This document shows, one piece after another, positions 25,745 through 37,203 of a stretch of 64,000 nt of DNA; the stretch's first letter is position 1; the number at the start of each line of letters is the position of its first letter. Source of the DNA: Rhynchospora pubera (Eukaryota > Streptophyta > Magnoliopsida > Poales > Cyperaceae); NCBI GenBank assembly GCA_028095005.1, contig CM051463.1, positions 66,874,251 through 66,938,250 of the forward strand. The letters run 5' to 3'. The position numbers were made by a program, and so were the translations under genes. The notes beneath the pieces are model-generated. The model was not told the DNA's origin, ran no database searches, and was given only the letters and a program-made list of their open reading frames with translations.

Positions 25745-25892
25745 TTTGGATTGTTGGAAGAAAGAAGAAGAAAAAGGAAGAAGAAGAAAAAATTATAAAC
25801 AATCCAAACTCTTCACAAAATTACACACTTCCCAATACTTCTTCCCACTTTTTCCCTTCTTCCTTTCTTCCCACACCCATCCAAACGCACCC
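25745..25892 (+). mobile_element. Right part of split Tourist-like MITE (copy 1)
   Basis: It continues the MITE begun at 8666-8677 and ends CATCCAAACGCACCC, the inverse of the left tip, followed by ATA. The body (AAGAAGAAG tract, ATTATAAACAATCCAAACTC, pyrimidine-rich right arm) matches copies at 26400-26556 and 53782-53939. Confidence 0.85.
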
Positions 25893-26399
25893 ATAAGTGT
25901 GAAATGAGAGAAATTTTATATATTTTGTTAGCATTGAAAAAGAAACTAAAAGAATATAGTCAGTATTAGGTGCTCTGATGACAGCATGAATGCTACTGGA
26001 CAGTTGGTCTAAATAGAAATGGAAACTTCACTTGGATCTGATGTGTTCGTTCTGTGTCGAGTCTGCATTGTATAGTGACATTACAATTGTAAGGTTTTTA
26101 TGTTTCATATTTAGGTCCACAGATACAACTGTGACATCTTGACTTGTGTCAAAACATCAAAGATCAAAATTTGATCATAATTGAACATTCAATTGAGAAG
26201 CAACAGATAGAAGAGATATTCTTGACACCAATTCTTTTCTTAATAAGTAGGAGTAGAAATTGGTAATAGCAAGGTCATGAGGTATCAATATCATGCATGT
26301 ACTTAGTTTTTTACTTCTTATACGAACAAAATGAACTTGCAAGTGAACCACATTTTACAAATATAATCTGGTACTATATATATGTTTTTTCTTCACTTT
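25893..26399. other. Intergenic, nothing recognised
   Basis: AT-rich sequence between two MITE copies with no coding or repeat signature seen. Confidence 0.5.
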
Positions 26400-26556
26400 G
26401 GGTGCGTTTGGATCGTTGGAAGAAAGAAGAAGAAGAAGGAAGAAGAAGAAAAAAAATTATAAACAATCTAAATTCTTCACAAAGTTACACACTTTCCAAT
26501 ACTTTTTCCCACTTCTTCCCTTCTTTCCTTCTTTCCACACCTATCTAAACAGAGCC
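26400..26556 (+). mobile_element. Tourist-like (PIF/Harbinger) MITE, copy 2
   Basis: About 157 bp, starting GGGTGCGTTTGGATCG and ending ATCTAAACAGAGCC, flanked by TTT on both sides. It has the same internal layout as copies 1 and 3. Confidence 0.8.
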
Positions 26557-27119
26557 TTTAATGATTGGATTGGATGGTAAGCGGTAAAGTAACAAATTAT
26601 ATGGTACATTCTTCCGAAAGTACTTTTATGAGTGCCATAAATATCTACTTGGCATACCAAAAATTTTCTTATAAACAAAAGAAAGCACTTTTCCCGACCA
26701 CACAAATGTCATATAGGCACGTTAGTATAGGAAATTAATTGTGATGCCAGAATGGGTAAAGATATTAGAATCTTCTTCATTAATTCAAAGAAGGAAAGAC
26801 AGCTCAACCTGATATCAAAGCAATCAGCAATGCAGCGTGCATATCAAATGTAGAAATATCTACAATTATATTGTAAAGATTAAATCCTTGTATAGCATCA
26901 ATAAATTTACGGAATTGCTTAGGACCATCTCAGAGATTATATCATCCTCATCATCCCCGATTTTCAGAAAGAGAAAACGCGTGGCTCTCCTTCCGTGTAC
27001 GCCGTGTCTCCCCTTTCCCGCGTGAACTAATCCCTTTTCCCTCTCGCGTACACTGTCCCCCATCCTCCCTCTCACGGACGCTGTCCCCCCACACTCCCTC
27101 TTCCCCTCCTACACACTTC

Positions 27120-27690
27120 ATAACTGTTGAAGTCAATATAATTAAATGTTGAAGGTAATATCCTAATTGTTGAAGTTAACTCTCTGGCCAAGAATTTCAT
27201 AATTCGAAAATCAAACTACACGCCACGAACATCCTCTATGTACTGCTGAAGTTAATATGTTATATATGTAACTGCTGAAGTTAATATATATAATTGTTGA
27301 AGTTAATATATATAACTGTCGAAGTTAATATATATAACTGTTGAAGTTATATGTGTAATTGTTAAAATTATATATGTAGTTATTGAAGTTATATATGTAA
27401 CTGTTGAAGTTACTATATATAACTGTTGAAGTTAATATATATAACTGTTGAAGTTATATATGTAGCTATTGAAGTTATATATGTAACTGTTGTATAATAT
27501 GTTATATATGTAACTGTTGAATTTAATATATATAACTGTTGAATTTAATATATATAATTGTTGAATTTGACATATTTAAATGTTGAAGGTAATATTTGAA
27601 GTGAGCATATTTAAATTGTTGAAGTTGGCATATATATTAACTTCAACAATTATATATATTAACTTCAACATTTAAATATGTTAACCTCAA
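27120..27690 (+). repeat. AT-rich 21-22 bp minisatellite inside MULE
   Basis: More than 20 copies of TAACTGTTGAAGTTAATATA-like units are present. At about 27630 the orientation flips and the last units read TTAACTTCAACA, so the array contains an inverted junction able to form a hairpin. Confidence 0.85.
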
Positions 27691-27697
27691 CAGTTAG

Positions 27698-27770
27698 AAT
27701 GAGTTGGGGGAGGGTGGGGGTTGGGGAATGTATGCAGGAGGGTGGGAGGGGGGGAGGGGGGCGAGCGTAC
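27698..27770 (+). repeat. G-rich tract with quadruplex potential
   Basis: Several runs of three to six G occur in about 70 bp of the right arm of the MULE. The left arm is correspondingly C-rich. Confidence 0.6.
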
Positions 27771-27919
27771 ACGCGCGGGAGAGGAGAGCGAAAAAGAATG
27801 AGTATTGGATTTCCGTATTTAGAAAACGCGTAAATAATTATTTCCAAAAATAGAAAACGCGTGGGGATGATGGGAATGACAAATATCGGGGATGATCCTT
27901 ATCACCCCCGATAAATTTA

Positions 27920-29433
27920 GGAAAGAGGCTAACAGTTATGTAATAGCGCCTCTATAAATAGAAAATTAAATCAATTACCCCTGGGATGCGGCAGTAAAAG
28001 GCTTAGTATAGCTAAGGAAGCTTAAATCAATTATAATGGTTCCATCTGACATAAATCCATTTTAATTAATTTCTGTGTAGGATGTCATTGCATTAATTCC
28101 ATAAGGGTTGATGGCTATTTACCTATTTCTTTTTTAAATTCCAGCGCAATTTTCTTAATTGCTTTAAACATTATCATTTATGTATCTTGTTTTATTTTTG
28201 GGGGTCTGAGTATGTATACAAATTGTTATGTCTAATATTTGGGCTGGTCATGTTTAGTTCTTTTGAAAATATAACTGACTAAATTTTTTTTAGCTGATTT
28301 TATATTCGATTTGTGTCCGAATTTTTGAAATAAATAATGGAAAGTTCTCATGATATTTAACCTCCTACCTCCATCTTTTCGCAACTAATTATCATCCTCA
28401 AAATCAATCATCAAGAACAAAAATGTATCAACATGATGGAGATTCTTATATTGAAAATATATCCATGTCAAATAAATATTTTTAATTATTAAAGTCTGCC
28501 CACACATTGGATGAGCGTTGCTGTTAGTCAAATTAAAAAGCGTTCTAAAGTTAAGAAAGACACGGATATATTATTGCCTTGTATATTTGTTGATCATATA
28601 ATTTAATATCAATTGATATTTCATAAAAAACCACCAAATCTCCACCGTTGCAATTGGCAAGCAGGTATCACAACTTTTGGTAACACTAGCGGAATCTGTT
28701 GTCGTGGCTCCGCCGCGACCACCCTCATATTTTATACTTTAAAAAATGAATTAAGTCTAATCAATTACATATCGATAAAAATAATTAAGTCTAATCATTA
28801 TAGCACATGTATTATTATCAATATGCAATAACAATTAGCTAAGCGCACTTTAATATTCAGTTTATAAAGAATGCTCATTTTAATTGTTGTGAACATAAAA
28901 AGTTACCACAAAACTAATTCATATAAAATGAACATAAAGTATTTCAGTGGGTCTGACCGCAGAGTCAAACCATTTTTGCTGCGTTCAAGGAATCAAGCGG
29001 GTTTCGGGTGCCATCTTTCTTCTGGGTCAGGTTTCATGGATCGGGTCCTTCAGTTGCGCCCAAAATTTGCAAAACTTTCCATTGTTACGGAATTACAACT
29101 GGTAGTGATTATAACAGGTTTCACGGATCAGGTCGGTCGGGTCGGGTCCTTCGCTACCCTGTGGAGGAGCGTCCCATTCCTTTCCGTGATCTAAAAAGAT
29201 TTGTCATTAATACCATTCAGTCGGTGCTTAATAACAAAGGTTCTTTCTCGGTAACTTCGTAATCCGACCGTTATTAGAGGTCCTTTCTTATACTAACCCC
29301 AATACTTAATAAACAACTCATTTCTTTTCCTTCGACAGAAAGAAAATAAAAAAGAGTCTCTTCCTTCGACAGAAAGAAAGAAAAAAAGAGATCGAGCGAG
29401 CGAGAGAGAGAGAGGGCGGAGCCGCGGAGATCG
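27920..29433. other. Intergenic and putative 5' flank of the 29.4-kb exon
   Basis: No gene recognised. GGGTCGGGTCC-like repeats occur near 29140-29160. A duplicated CTTCCTTCGACAGAAAGAAA phrase and a GAGAGA run (29325-29415) precede the ATG at 29434 and could be a 5' untranslated leader. Confidence 0.45.
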
Positions 29434-30539
29434 ATGAGACACGAGTTCTCAGCAAGGAAGAGACGCAAGAGGAGATTAGAAAAGCGACTCGATCAACCCT
29501 TCCCAAACGACTTTATTCGGCGATTCGACAGGCGTAAGTGTTTCTTTTGTTTATTCTCTGCAAATCCGAGTGCTATCGTCTTTCCGCCGAAAAATTTCTT
29601 AAATCCTCTTCATCTGTGTTTCTTCAACATCTTTTTATGTGGAATTTGATATTACCTTCGAAACCAGTAGGCAGTTGCTAGTTTCTGAGACTGTTATCAC
29701 TGGAAAAGAATCAATTTATCTTATCTCTCACCTTGACTCGTTGAACTGACACACAATAACAGATTTAGTTTCACAACCCCAATTTTTCCTTTTTCAAATA
29801 ACATTTGCTCGAAAGGGACCTTTTCTTCTTGAATTGAAACATAATTCCTGAATATTTTGTTGTATTGAGTGTTAAATTTTTGTTTGATATCTCTTTGATT
29901 CATTGATATTGATTGGTTACGGTGGGAGATCTTCTTGTTTCTTTGAACAAATTGCCATTGTTGAAATTACTTTGTACTTATTACTTTTACAAATCAGTAC
30001 GGTTTTTTTATGCTTAACTTGTTGAAATTTACATTTTAGCCTTTATGCCAAAGATAAAGAAGGAGCGTGCTGTTCAAATTGAAATTGAGATGTTATGCAA
30101 TTTTGATGAAGTGGACATGAAACTCGAAAAGGTTTCAATCATCATAATGTTTGATATCTCTTTTTTAGTTGCAATATTTGAAATCTTATCTTGGTTTCAT
30201 TTCTAATATTGAACTCCCTTTTTAATTCTTCTTCATTACCATTAATGGCAGGATGATACTTAAAAGATCAGAATATGCAACAAAATGACAGAACTGGGTC
30301 AGTTGATACTATTTGTGGACATTAATTTATTAATTCATTTTATTTATATACTATTTTTGGATATTTATTAATATATTTTATTTATAAAATTGATTAATTT
30401 ATGTTTATAACTTCCCTGTTGATATTTACTATTGATATGTACAGAGCTTGCTAAGGAAATGCAATTCAAAGTAACGGAAACCAAAGATCAAGATTTGAGA
30501 GAAGAAACAGAAAGCCGAAAGTTCACTTCCTTTGACTCT
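29434..30539 (+). other. Candidate 5' exons of an unidentified host gene
   Basis: The ATG at 29434 opens a basic segment (MRHEFSARKRRKRRLEK) that runs to a GGC|GTAAGTG donor at about 29534. A downstream piece starts after TTTTAG at about 30040 (C|CC TTT ATG CCA) and ends GAAAAG|GT at about 30131, and the splice keeps the frame open. A third piece, about 30450-30539, reads LAKEMQFKVTETKDQDL and ends at GACTCT|GTAAGT. I do not recognise the protein. Position upstream of TPX2 and kinase exons suggests a former gene 5' end. The third piece recurs in damaged form at about 33285 and 42995, so it belongs to a duplicated segment. Confidence 0.4.
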
Positions 30540-31479
30540 GTAAGTACCAAATCCGTTACTTCGAATTGATGGTAGATTTGGGCAGCATTTTCCCAGGTTG
30601 ATCAAGTTGATACCAACCAGCAGTTTAAAAATATCACAATTTCATTTTAAAGTTGGGAATCACTCGTTGAATTGACACACAAATGACAGATTTAGCCTCA
30701 CAATTCCAAATTTTCCATTTACAAATAACATATGCTCGAAAGGGATCTTTTGTTGTAGAATTGAAACCTAATTCCTGAATATTTTGTTGTATTGTGTGTT
30801 GAATTTTTGTTTGATATATCCCTTTGGCTCATTAAAATTAATAGGTTATTGTGGAAGATTTTTTGTTTCGTTGAACAAATTACCATTGTTGACCTATCAT
30901 TTTTTGTTTTGGAACCGTATCCTCTGCTGAGTGCTGACCTCTCGTTTGAATGGTTGGATTATGATCCAACGGCGCACACAGAGAAGGGAGAGAAAGGAGA
31001 AAATAGCAGTCTCTCGGTAGCGTGCACCAACTTTCCTCACGCTTGCCACTTCCAAGTTTTTAAGGTTCTAAGGAATACTTGCTTTCTTTGGTAAATGGCA
31101 CAGCAGACACAAAGGACTATAATTAGCTTTTTCAAGATCTGGAAATAAATGAACATATGAATTTCAACCATGGTACTTTAATTTGAGTTTTGAAACACAG
31201 AATTGACTAGACACTTTCTGATAATAAATTCTTGTTGCTATTCTGAATACAATTCCTACGCAATTGAAATTTCGTATTATACTTGTGACTGGTAAACTTT
31301 GCCCGAGGTACTTTCTTGTGTGTTTTCTGTTGTAGCTTCTTCTGTATGTCCATAAATTTTTTTTTCTATGATTTTAGCAATTCACAGAATACAGTTTTTT
31401 TTTTTATTCATTTCCTTTGGCACATACCACTTATTCTAGATATGTAAAAATGGTAACTTTATAGGACTTCAATACAAGA

Positions 31480-32218
31480 AATAATGCAGCTTTTAAGAGT
31501 TTCTTTTGATTCTCATTTCTGCGACCAGCACAGGAACAAGGCTTTTAGCAATCTGACACTAGATGAGCCAGCTTACAAAGTAAGGGGTTAGTATTTCTTT
31601 TATTTTCTTTCTTTCCTTTATATTTAATTATTGAATTCTTCAGTTTGGATACCAACTGTAAATATATGTTTTTGGTATTGTGATTTTCAACTTGGTTTGT
31701 GAGTTTTGTGATTTTTCTTTATTAAATTTCGCATATGCTTATAAACCATTCAGGTATCATTTTTGTGCGGATTTAAAATAGATTCTGATATCAGCCCATA
31801 TACGAGCTACTAACTGGATGGTTCGGTGGTTCTAAATTTGCAAGGTCAATCTATATATTTTTGTCTCTCTCTCGTTTTCATTCATCTCGTTATTCACTCA
31901 CTGTTTGCACTACTTAAAAAGGCCTTACCTTGTTGAAATTTACATTTAACTAATTGCTAACTAATAGCTCATGATCTTTGTTTCCACGTTAAAAGATTGG
32001 GCACTTTCTTTCAAATTTGTAACAGGGAGCAGGCCTGTTGCTGTTATGTAAATATAAATAATGGAGTTCTTTGTAAAATTCTTTAATTTGTTTTTTTAAG
32101 GCTCTTATACTGACGAACTTCATGTGCAGGAAATGTTGAACCTAGCAACAAAATACAACAAGGCAGTGCAAGAAGATGATGAGCTACCCCCAGAAACTCT
32201 CTACAGATTCCCGCTGAG
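31480..32218 (+). other. Candidate unidentified exon(s)
   Basis: At 32130-32218 an AG acceptor and an AG|GTACGT donor enclose an open segment containing ATKYNKAVQEDDELPPE. A weaker candidate ends at CTTACAAAG|TAAG near 31580. Family unknown. They lie just before a kinase exon on the same strand. Confidence 0.35.
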
Positions 32219-32440
32219 GTACGTCAAAGTTATTTTCATACTTTCCTTTTATTCAATTTGCTAACATATTACAGTTTCTTGTGATTTAAACTAATAATTA
32301 TATGTCTGATTCTGGCGTATTTACCATTACAAGTTGTGATACCTTTTGACTTCTAATAAAAAATTGAATTGACTGGAAAGAAGATATACAGTACGGGACT
32401 TTCTTTGTTCCATGTAATATTTTTATCTGTTTTACTTTAG

Positions 32441-32521
32441 AAGCCCAGTGCTAAGGACCTTCTTAAGCACCGTTTCATCAAAAATGCCCTGAAAAGTCCC
32501 AGGTTACTGGAAAGAATTAAG
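32441..32521 (+). pseudogene. STE20/GCK-type kinase exon (end of kinase domain)
   Basis: The 81-bp segment is bounded by TTTAG and AAG|GTTATT and encodes 27 residues beginning KPSAKDLLKHRFIKN and ending LLERIK. This is the C-terminal end of the catalytic domain and start of the tail in plant germinal-centre-type (MAP4K/SIK1-like) serine/threonine kinases. The exon itself is undamaged. Its companions lie downstream, out of order (41710, 44567, 50120), so it is not part of an intact kinase gene here. Minisatellite DNA begins within 150 bp. Confidence 0.7.
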
Positions 32522-32639
32522 GTTATTTATCTTTCTCTCTCTACCATCTTCCTTGCACACATGAGGATTCTCATCGGTTTCATTGACGATGAACAAATTT
32601 CCCCAGTACACTACCATATGTATATAGTATGTGATGCAT

Positions 32640-33180
32640 GAGGATTCTCATCGGTTGCATGAGATTGGAGAATGTGATGTGGCATTTGTCCATGCCTTGA
32701 TTATGATATAAGATAGCTGATGTGGCATTTGACCGCGTGATTGATGAGAAATCAGATGTGGCATATGTCCATGTGGTTTAATGAGATCAGATAAGGTCTG
32801 TGATATTTACCACTATGCTGATATTCCATGAGATTGGAGAATGTGATGTGGCATTTGTTCATGCTATTTCATGAGATCAGAAAGGTCTGTGGTATTTCCA
32901 CAATGCTGATATTGCATTTGTCCACATGTCTTGATTAGATATATGATAGCTGATGTGGCATTTGTCCTTGAGATCGATAAGAAAACAGATGTGGCATTTG
33001 TCCATGTTGTTTGATGAGATGGAGAATGCTGATATTGCATTTGTCCATGTCTTGATAGATATGAAATAGCTTTAAATTAAAAACAAAGATATAAGATAGT
33101 TGATGCAGCATATGTATGTCCATGAGATTGATGAGAAACCTGACGTGGCATTTGTCCATGTTTTATGAGATATCAGATAA
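32640..33180 (+). repeat. Minisatellite-like array, copy A
   Basis: Diverged units combine GATGTGGCATTTGTCCATG, TTGATTATGATATAAGATAG and GATGAGATCAGA words with a spacing of about 60-120 bp. The same words form a longer array at 41880-42900. Confidence 0.75.
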
Positions 33181-33930
33181 GGATGGTGTGATTACATGAT
33201 TTTAGAGAATGTTGATTTATAAAAATCTCCCATCAACTGAATCAACCTGGAAAAGCTGTGCCAAAATCTCCCATTAATTCCAAGGAAATGCAATTCAAGA
33301 GATCTTGAGAGAAGAAACAGAAATCTGAAAGTCGATTTCCTTTTGACTGTGTAAGTACCAAAATCCGTTACTTGGAATTAATGGGAGATTTTGGCACCAC
33401 TTTTCCAGGTTGATTCAGTTGATACCAACCAGCCGTTAAAAAATATAGCACAATTTCATTTGAAAGTTTGGAATCATTCATTCAACTGAGGGGGGCTAAG
33501 TGTCATGTACTTTGTAGCTTAAGAGGTTTTGCTATTAGGCATGAATTGTTTTAAGCAGCAAAAATTATACAATATTAATAGACCCAGCATGAATCACTTT
33601 GTGACTTTTGAGGTTTTCCTAATAATAAGGCATATAAGACACGCTTGTTATAATACTCGTACATAGATCTTGTTGCTTACTTTTTGGGCATTATTTTGGG
33701 TTCCTAAATCATTCGGAGATACATGTGGGACTGCTAGCCAGGAGCCTAACAAACCAATGAGGTATAATTAATACTCTCTGGAATGTCACATTCATTAATA
33801 ATTCATTGCCCTAAGATCTAATTTTAACGACCTTCTTTAAATGAAAAAATAGTGTTATGGCTGAATCATCAAGAGAGGAGACACCTTGTTTTGAGTTCCC
33901 AGTTCTACTCCAAAAGGAAATAGATATCTC
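32860..33930 (+). repeat. Segmental duplication, copy A
   Basis: It is nearly identical to 42573-43763 over about 1.07 kb, covering the end of the minisatellite and a unique tail. Copy B contains an extra tandem duplication of about 120 bp. A minus-strand frame of 74 codons is the same in both and is a repeat by-product. Confidence 0.85.
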
Positions 33931-34039
33931 AACTCTCAAGTGACCTTGTTTTCAGTTCCCAGTTTAACTCAGCTTTACTATCTGCATTACTATTTGTGTC
34001 TTTCCTTTAATAAATTTGAACCTTATTTGCATTTAATTA

Positions 34040-34211
34040 TGTGGAGTTATATTAGTTATTATGCTATTTGTGGTATTTATGTCATTTATGTTATTTGTAG
34101 AAGTCTAGGGTCCTATTTGTAAAAGTATGATTCTTGATTAATATAAAAAGGGAGCCTCTGTACAGAGGCCATAATCCCTAAGTTTAACCTAAATCTCTTT
34201 CTAAAACCACA
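34040..34211 (+). repeat. 5' LTR of 5.4-kb Copia
   Basis: It begins TGTGGAGTTATATTAG and ends CTAAAACCACA. It contains a TATAAAAAG box at about 34141, a plausible promoter element for the genomic RNA. Confidence 0.93.
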
Positions 34212-34224
34212 TGGTATCAGAGCC
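34212..34224 (+). promoter_or_regulatory. Primer-binding site of 5.4-kb Copia
   Basis: TGGTATCAGAGCC starts at the first base after the LTR, complementary to the 3' end of initiator methionine tRNA. Confidence 0.93.
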
Positions 34225-34404
34225 CCGTTGACGGCGGCGGCGCTGAATCCTTTCTTTCTCTCCTTCTCTCTTCCCTGCACTGCTCGCTCCCCTCTCTTTC
34301 TTCTCCGCTTGGCTTGTGCGTTGCGTACTGCACCGTGAGCCGCGCGTAGACCAAGCAAGACTCGCCTCTCCTGTGAACCGCGACAAGACCAGACGCCTGC
34401 GCGC

Positions 34405-34515
34405 GTGAGCTGTGAGCCGCGACAAGACCGAGTCTGTGCGACGTGCGTGCGTGAGCTGTGAGCCGCGACAAGACCGAGTCTGTGCGACGTGCGTGCGTGA
34501 GCTGTGAGCCGCGTG
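34405..34515 (+). repeat. 46-bp tandem repeat in Copia leader
   Basis: GTGAGCTGTGAGCCGCG starts at 34405, 34451 and 34497 (the third copy partial), giving a 46-bp period of GC-rich leader sequence between the primer-binding site and gag. Confidence 0.9.
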
Positions 34516-34746
34516 TAGACCGATCGGTTATTCCTCCTGCACCGCGCGTGTAGACCAGTTATTATGGCTTCTGTTGATTCAGGTGTTATCTCTTCTTCTT
34601 TCTATACAAGATCTGTTCTTTGGTGAATGTTGAAACCGTGATCGTGTGCGTCCGCACGGTTTATGATTGAGGTGTGATTGTTCTCGTCCTCTAGTTGTGG
34701 TTTCTAGTTTGGAATCAAAATTGTTGTTGTTTGTTTGATTGTGAAG

Positions 34747-37203
34747 ATGGGTGAACATGTGACTACGAAAGATTTACAGGCTGTTATGACTGAAATGGCC
34801 AGATTGTTGAATGTAAAGTTTGAGGAGTCCGGTAAGACATCCGGACCTGTGTTAGACCAGTCACATGTTTTACAGAAAATAGAGTTGTTGCCTAATGATA
34901 TCAAACTCGAGGGGACGAGAAATTATCTAAGTTGGTCTAGAAGGGCATTGCTGAACCTTCACATGAAAGGACTCGAAGGATATGTGAATGGAAAGAGTAT
35001 TGAACCTATTGACAAATCGGGTGCTGAGTGGACAAGATGGAGTCACATGAATTCTTTAGTGGTTTCTTGGTTGTTGACATCTGTGTCTCCAGCCATAGCT
35101 GGAATGGTGGAGTCGATTAGAAGTGCAACAGATATCTGGAACACTCTGGCTAAGATGTACTCAGGAGCTGGGAGTGTGATGATGATGCTCGATGTGGAAG
35201 AAAGGATCGATGCCACTGTCCAGGGGGAGAAATCAGTTCTCGAGTATGCAGCAGAGTTGCGCAGTTTGTGGGCTGATTTGGATCACTATGACCCCTTGTC
35301 ACTGAAAGATCCAGCCGATGTTCTTTGTGGGATGCAGTATCTTGAACGGAGGCGTGTGGCTCGCTTCCTGAAAGGTCTGAACTCGAAATTTGAGACAAGA
35401 CGAGCGGCAATATGTCATTTGCCATCACTTCCATCATTGAATGAGGTTATTGCTTCGATGGAGGAAGAAGAGGTCAGACAGAAGGTGATGACATCTCAAG
35501 CCTTGCCCGTTGTTCGGTCAGCAATGGCGGTGCCTGGAACCCAAGTCAGAGATGACAGGGACTGCTTTAATTGTGGACTGAAAGGTCATCTCAGTTTCAA
35601 TTGTCCTGCGCCTCGCAAGTCTATTGGTGGCCGAGGGGGTGGAGGACAGAGAGGTGGATATGGTGGTCGTGGACGTGGAAATGGATATAGAGGGCGAGGA
35701 ACCCGAGGACGTGGAGGTCGAGGTGTTGCTCATTTTGCCACGACAGAGGAACCCCAGGCTGCAACAGAAACAACTGGCGGAGAACTGACAGAGTTGGAAG
35801 AACTGAGACTTTTCAAAGCCCAAGTTGAGAGCTCTAGAGGCAAGGGAAAGGTCTCGGAGGAATGTGATGACAGTGCTTACTTCGGTAATGTTGGTTATTA
35901 TGCTCATGTGACTAAAGGTATTCAGGCACAGGCTTTTGCATCCACTAAATCTCATGTAGATTGGATTATAGATTCAGGTGCATCTAGTCATATAACAGGA
36001 TCATCTAATGAATTTGTGGAATATTGTCCTAGTCAACAAATCCAACCAGATACAGTCCAAACTGCTGATGGTACATCTCAACCTGTCAAGGGTATTGGTT
36101 CAGTCAATTGTAATTCTTCTATTACTCTACCATCAGTGTTGCATGTTCCTTCTTTTCCTGTTAATTTACTCTCTGTTAGCTCACTAATTGATCAATTGAA
36201 TTGCACTGTTCTTTTTGATCAAAATACATGTTTGATTCAGGAAAAGGAAACGGGGAGGAGACTTGGGAATGGCAACAGGCGTGATGGACTTTGGTATCTG
36301 GATAAGGAAGCTGCTATGCTCGTTGCTGCTATGGAAAGAGGAGCAGAAGCAGAGGCTATGTTGCAACATAATAGATTAGGGCACTTATCTTTTGATAGTC
36401 TGAATAAATTGGATCCTGATTTGATGAATAAAGTAGATAGGGATAAATTATTTTGTGATGCTTGTGAACTTGGAAAACATACTCGTTCTAGTTATAAAAT
36501 GATTGGTTTAAGAAGTTTGGAGCCTTTTGCACTTGTTCATTCTGATGTTTGGGGACCATGTCCTATTACTTCTGTTAGTGGATTTAGATGGTTTGTTACC
36601 TTTATTGATTGTTACTCACGGATGACCTGGGTATACATGATGAAACAGAAATCTGAAGTTCTCAAATGCTTTAAAGATTTCTGTGCTTGTGTAAAAACTC
36701 AATTTGGAACACAGGTGAAGGTCCTTCGAACAGATAATGGAACTGAGTATGTCAACAAAGAATTTGCCAATTTTGTGTCTGAGCAAGGGGTCCTCCATCA
36801 AACTACTTGTCCAGATACTCCAGCACAAAATGGAGTAGCTGAGCGCAAGAACAGACATCTATTGGAGGTGACACGTTCATTAATGCTGAGAATGAACGTA
36901 CCGAAGTTCCTATGGAGTGAGGCAGTTTTGACAGCAACCTATCTGATCAATAGGATGCCATCAAGAGTGTTAGGAATGAAAACACCACGTGAGGTACTAT
37001 TTGGATCTAATGATTTTGTTGTTCCACCCAGGGTGTTTGGATGTGTGTGCTATGTGAGAGATCACAGATTGACAGTAGGAAAGCTAGACCCGAGGGCAGT
37101 TAAATGCATCTTCATAGGTTATCCCTCAAATCAGAAAGGATACAGGTGTTGGAGTCCTATTGAAAGAAGGATCTTTGTTAGTATGGATGTGACTTTCCGA
37201 TAA
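34747..37203 (+). CDS. Copia gag-protease-integrase part of polyprotein
   Basis: I start at the first ATG of the frame, 34747 (MGEHVTTKDLQ); upstream codons in this frame lack ATG. The product is 818 residues before a TAA at 37201. A gag helical domain comes first. A CCHC zinc knuckle CFNCGLKGHLSFNC starts at residue 273, followed by a Gly/Arg-rich stretch. The protease has D409-S410-G411. The HHCC finger has H541, H546, C570 and C573. The integrase core has D600 (HSDVWGP), D663 (RTDNGTEY) and E699 (VAERKNR), the standard D-D-35-E spacing. The stop falls just after the integrase C-terminal region (DVTFR). The frame reopens directly after it, so this is one polyprotein cut by a nonsense codon. 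Confidence 0.92.
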   Translation: MGEHVTTKDLQAVMTEMARLLNVKFEESGKTSGPVLDQSHVLQKIELLPNDIKLEGTRNYLSWSRRALLNLHMKGLEGYVNGKSIEPIDKSGAEWTRWSHMNSLVVSWLLTSVSPAIAGMVESIRSATDIWNTLAKMYSGAGSVMMMLDVEERIDATVQGEKSVLEYAAELRSLWADLDHYDPLSLKDPADVLCGMQYLERRRVARFLKGLNSKFETRRAAICHLPSLPSLNEVIASMEEEEVRQKVMTSQALPVVRSAMAVPGTQVRDDRDCFNCGLKGHLSFNCPAPRKSIGGRGGGGQRGGYGGRGRGNGYRGRGTRGRGGRGVAHFATTEEPQAATETTGGELTELEELRLFKAQVESSRGKGKVSEECDDSAYFGNVGYYAHVTKGIQAQAFASTKSHVDWIIDSGASSHITGSSNEFVEYCPSQQIQPDTVQTADGTSQPVKGIGSVNCNSSITLPSVLHVPSFPVNLLSVSSLIDQLNCTVLFDQNTCLIQEKETGRRLGNGNRRDGLWYLDKEAAMLVAAMERGAEAEAMLQHNRLGHLSFDSLNKLDPDLMNKVDRDKLFCDACELGKHTRSSYKMIGLRSLEPFALVHSDVWGPCPITSVSGFRWFVTFIDCYSRMTWVYMMKQKSEVLKCFKDFCACVKTQFGTQVKVLRTDNGTEYVNKEFANFVSEQGVLHQTTCPDTPAQNGVAERKNRHLLEVTRSLMLRMNVPKFLWSEAVLTATYLINRMPSRVLGMKTPREVLFGSNDFVVPPRVFGCVCYVRDHRLTVGKLDPRAVKCIFIGYPSNQKGYRCWSPIERRIFVSMDVTFR

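Larger units (their letters stand above)
26910..27910. mobile_element. Mutator-like MITE (1,001 bp) with 9-bp TSD
   Basis: A perfect 9-bp duplication ATAAATTTA lies at 26901-26909 and 27911-27919. The outer 22 bases of the two ends match in inverse orientation at about 16 positions. Internally, CATCATCCCCGA and AAAACGCGTGG recur in inverse orientation, as does a C-rich left arm versus a G-rich right arm, giving degenerate long inverted repeats. The 9-bp duplication and long inverted repeats are typical of MULEs. No transposase is present. Confidence 0.75.

Noticed and set aside
35518..35955. Minus-strand frame of 145 codons inside Copia gag
   Set aside because: Antisense shadow of the Gly/Arg-rich and zinc-knuckle region of gag-pol.
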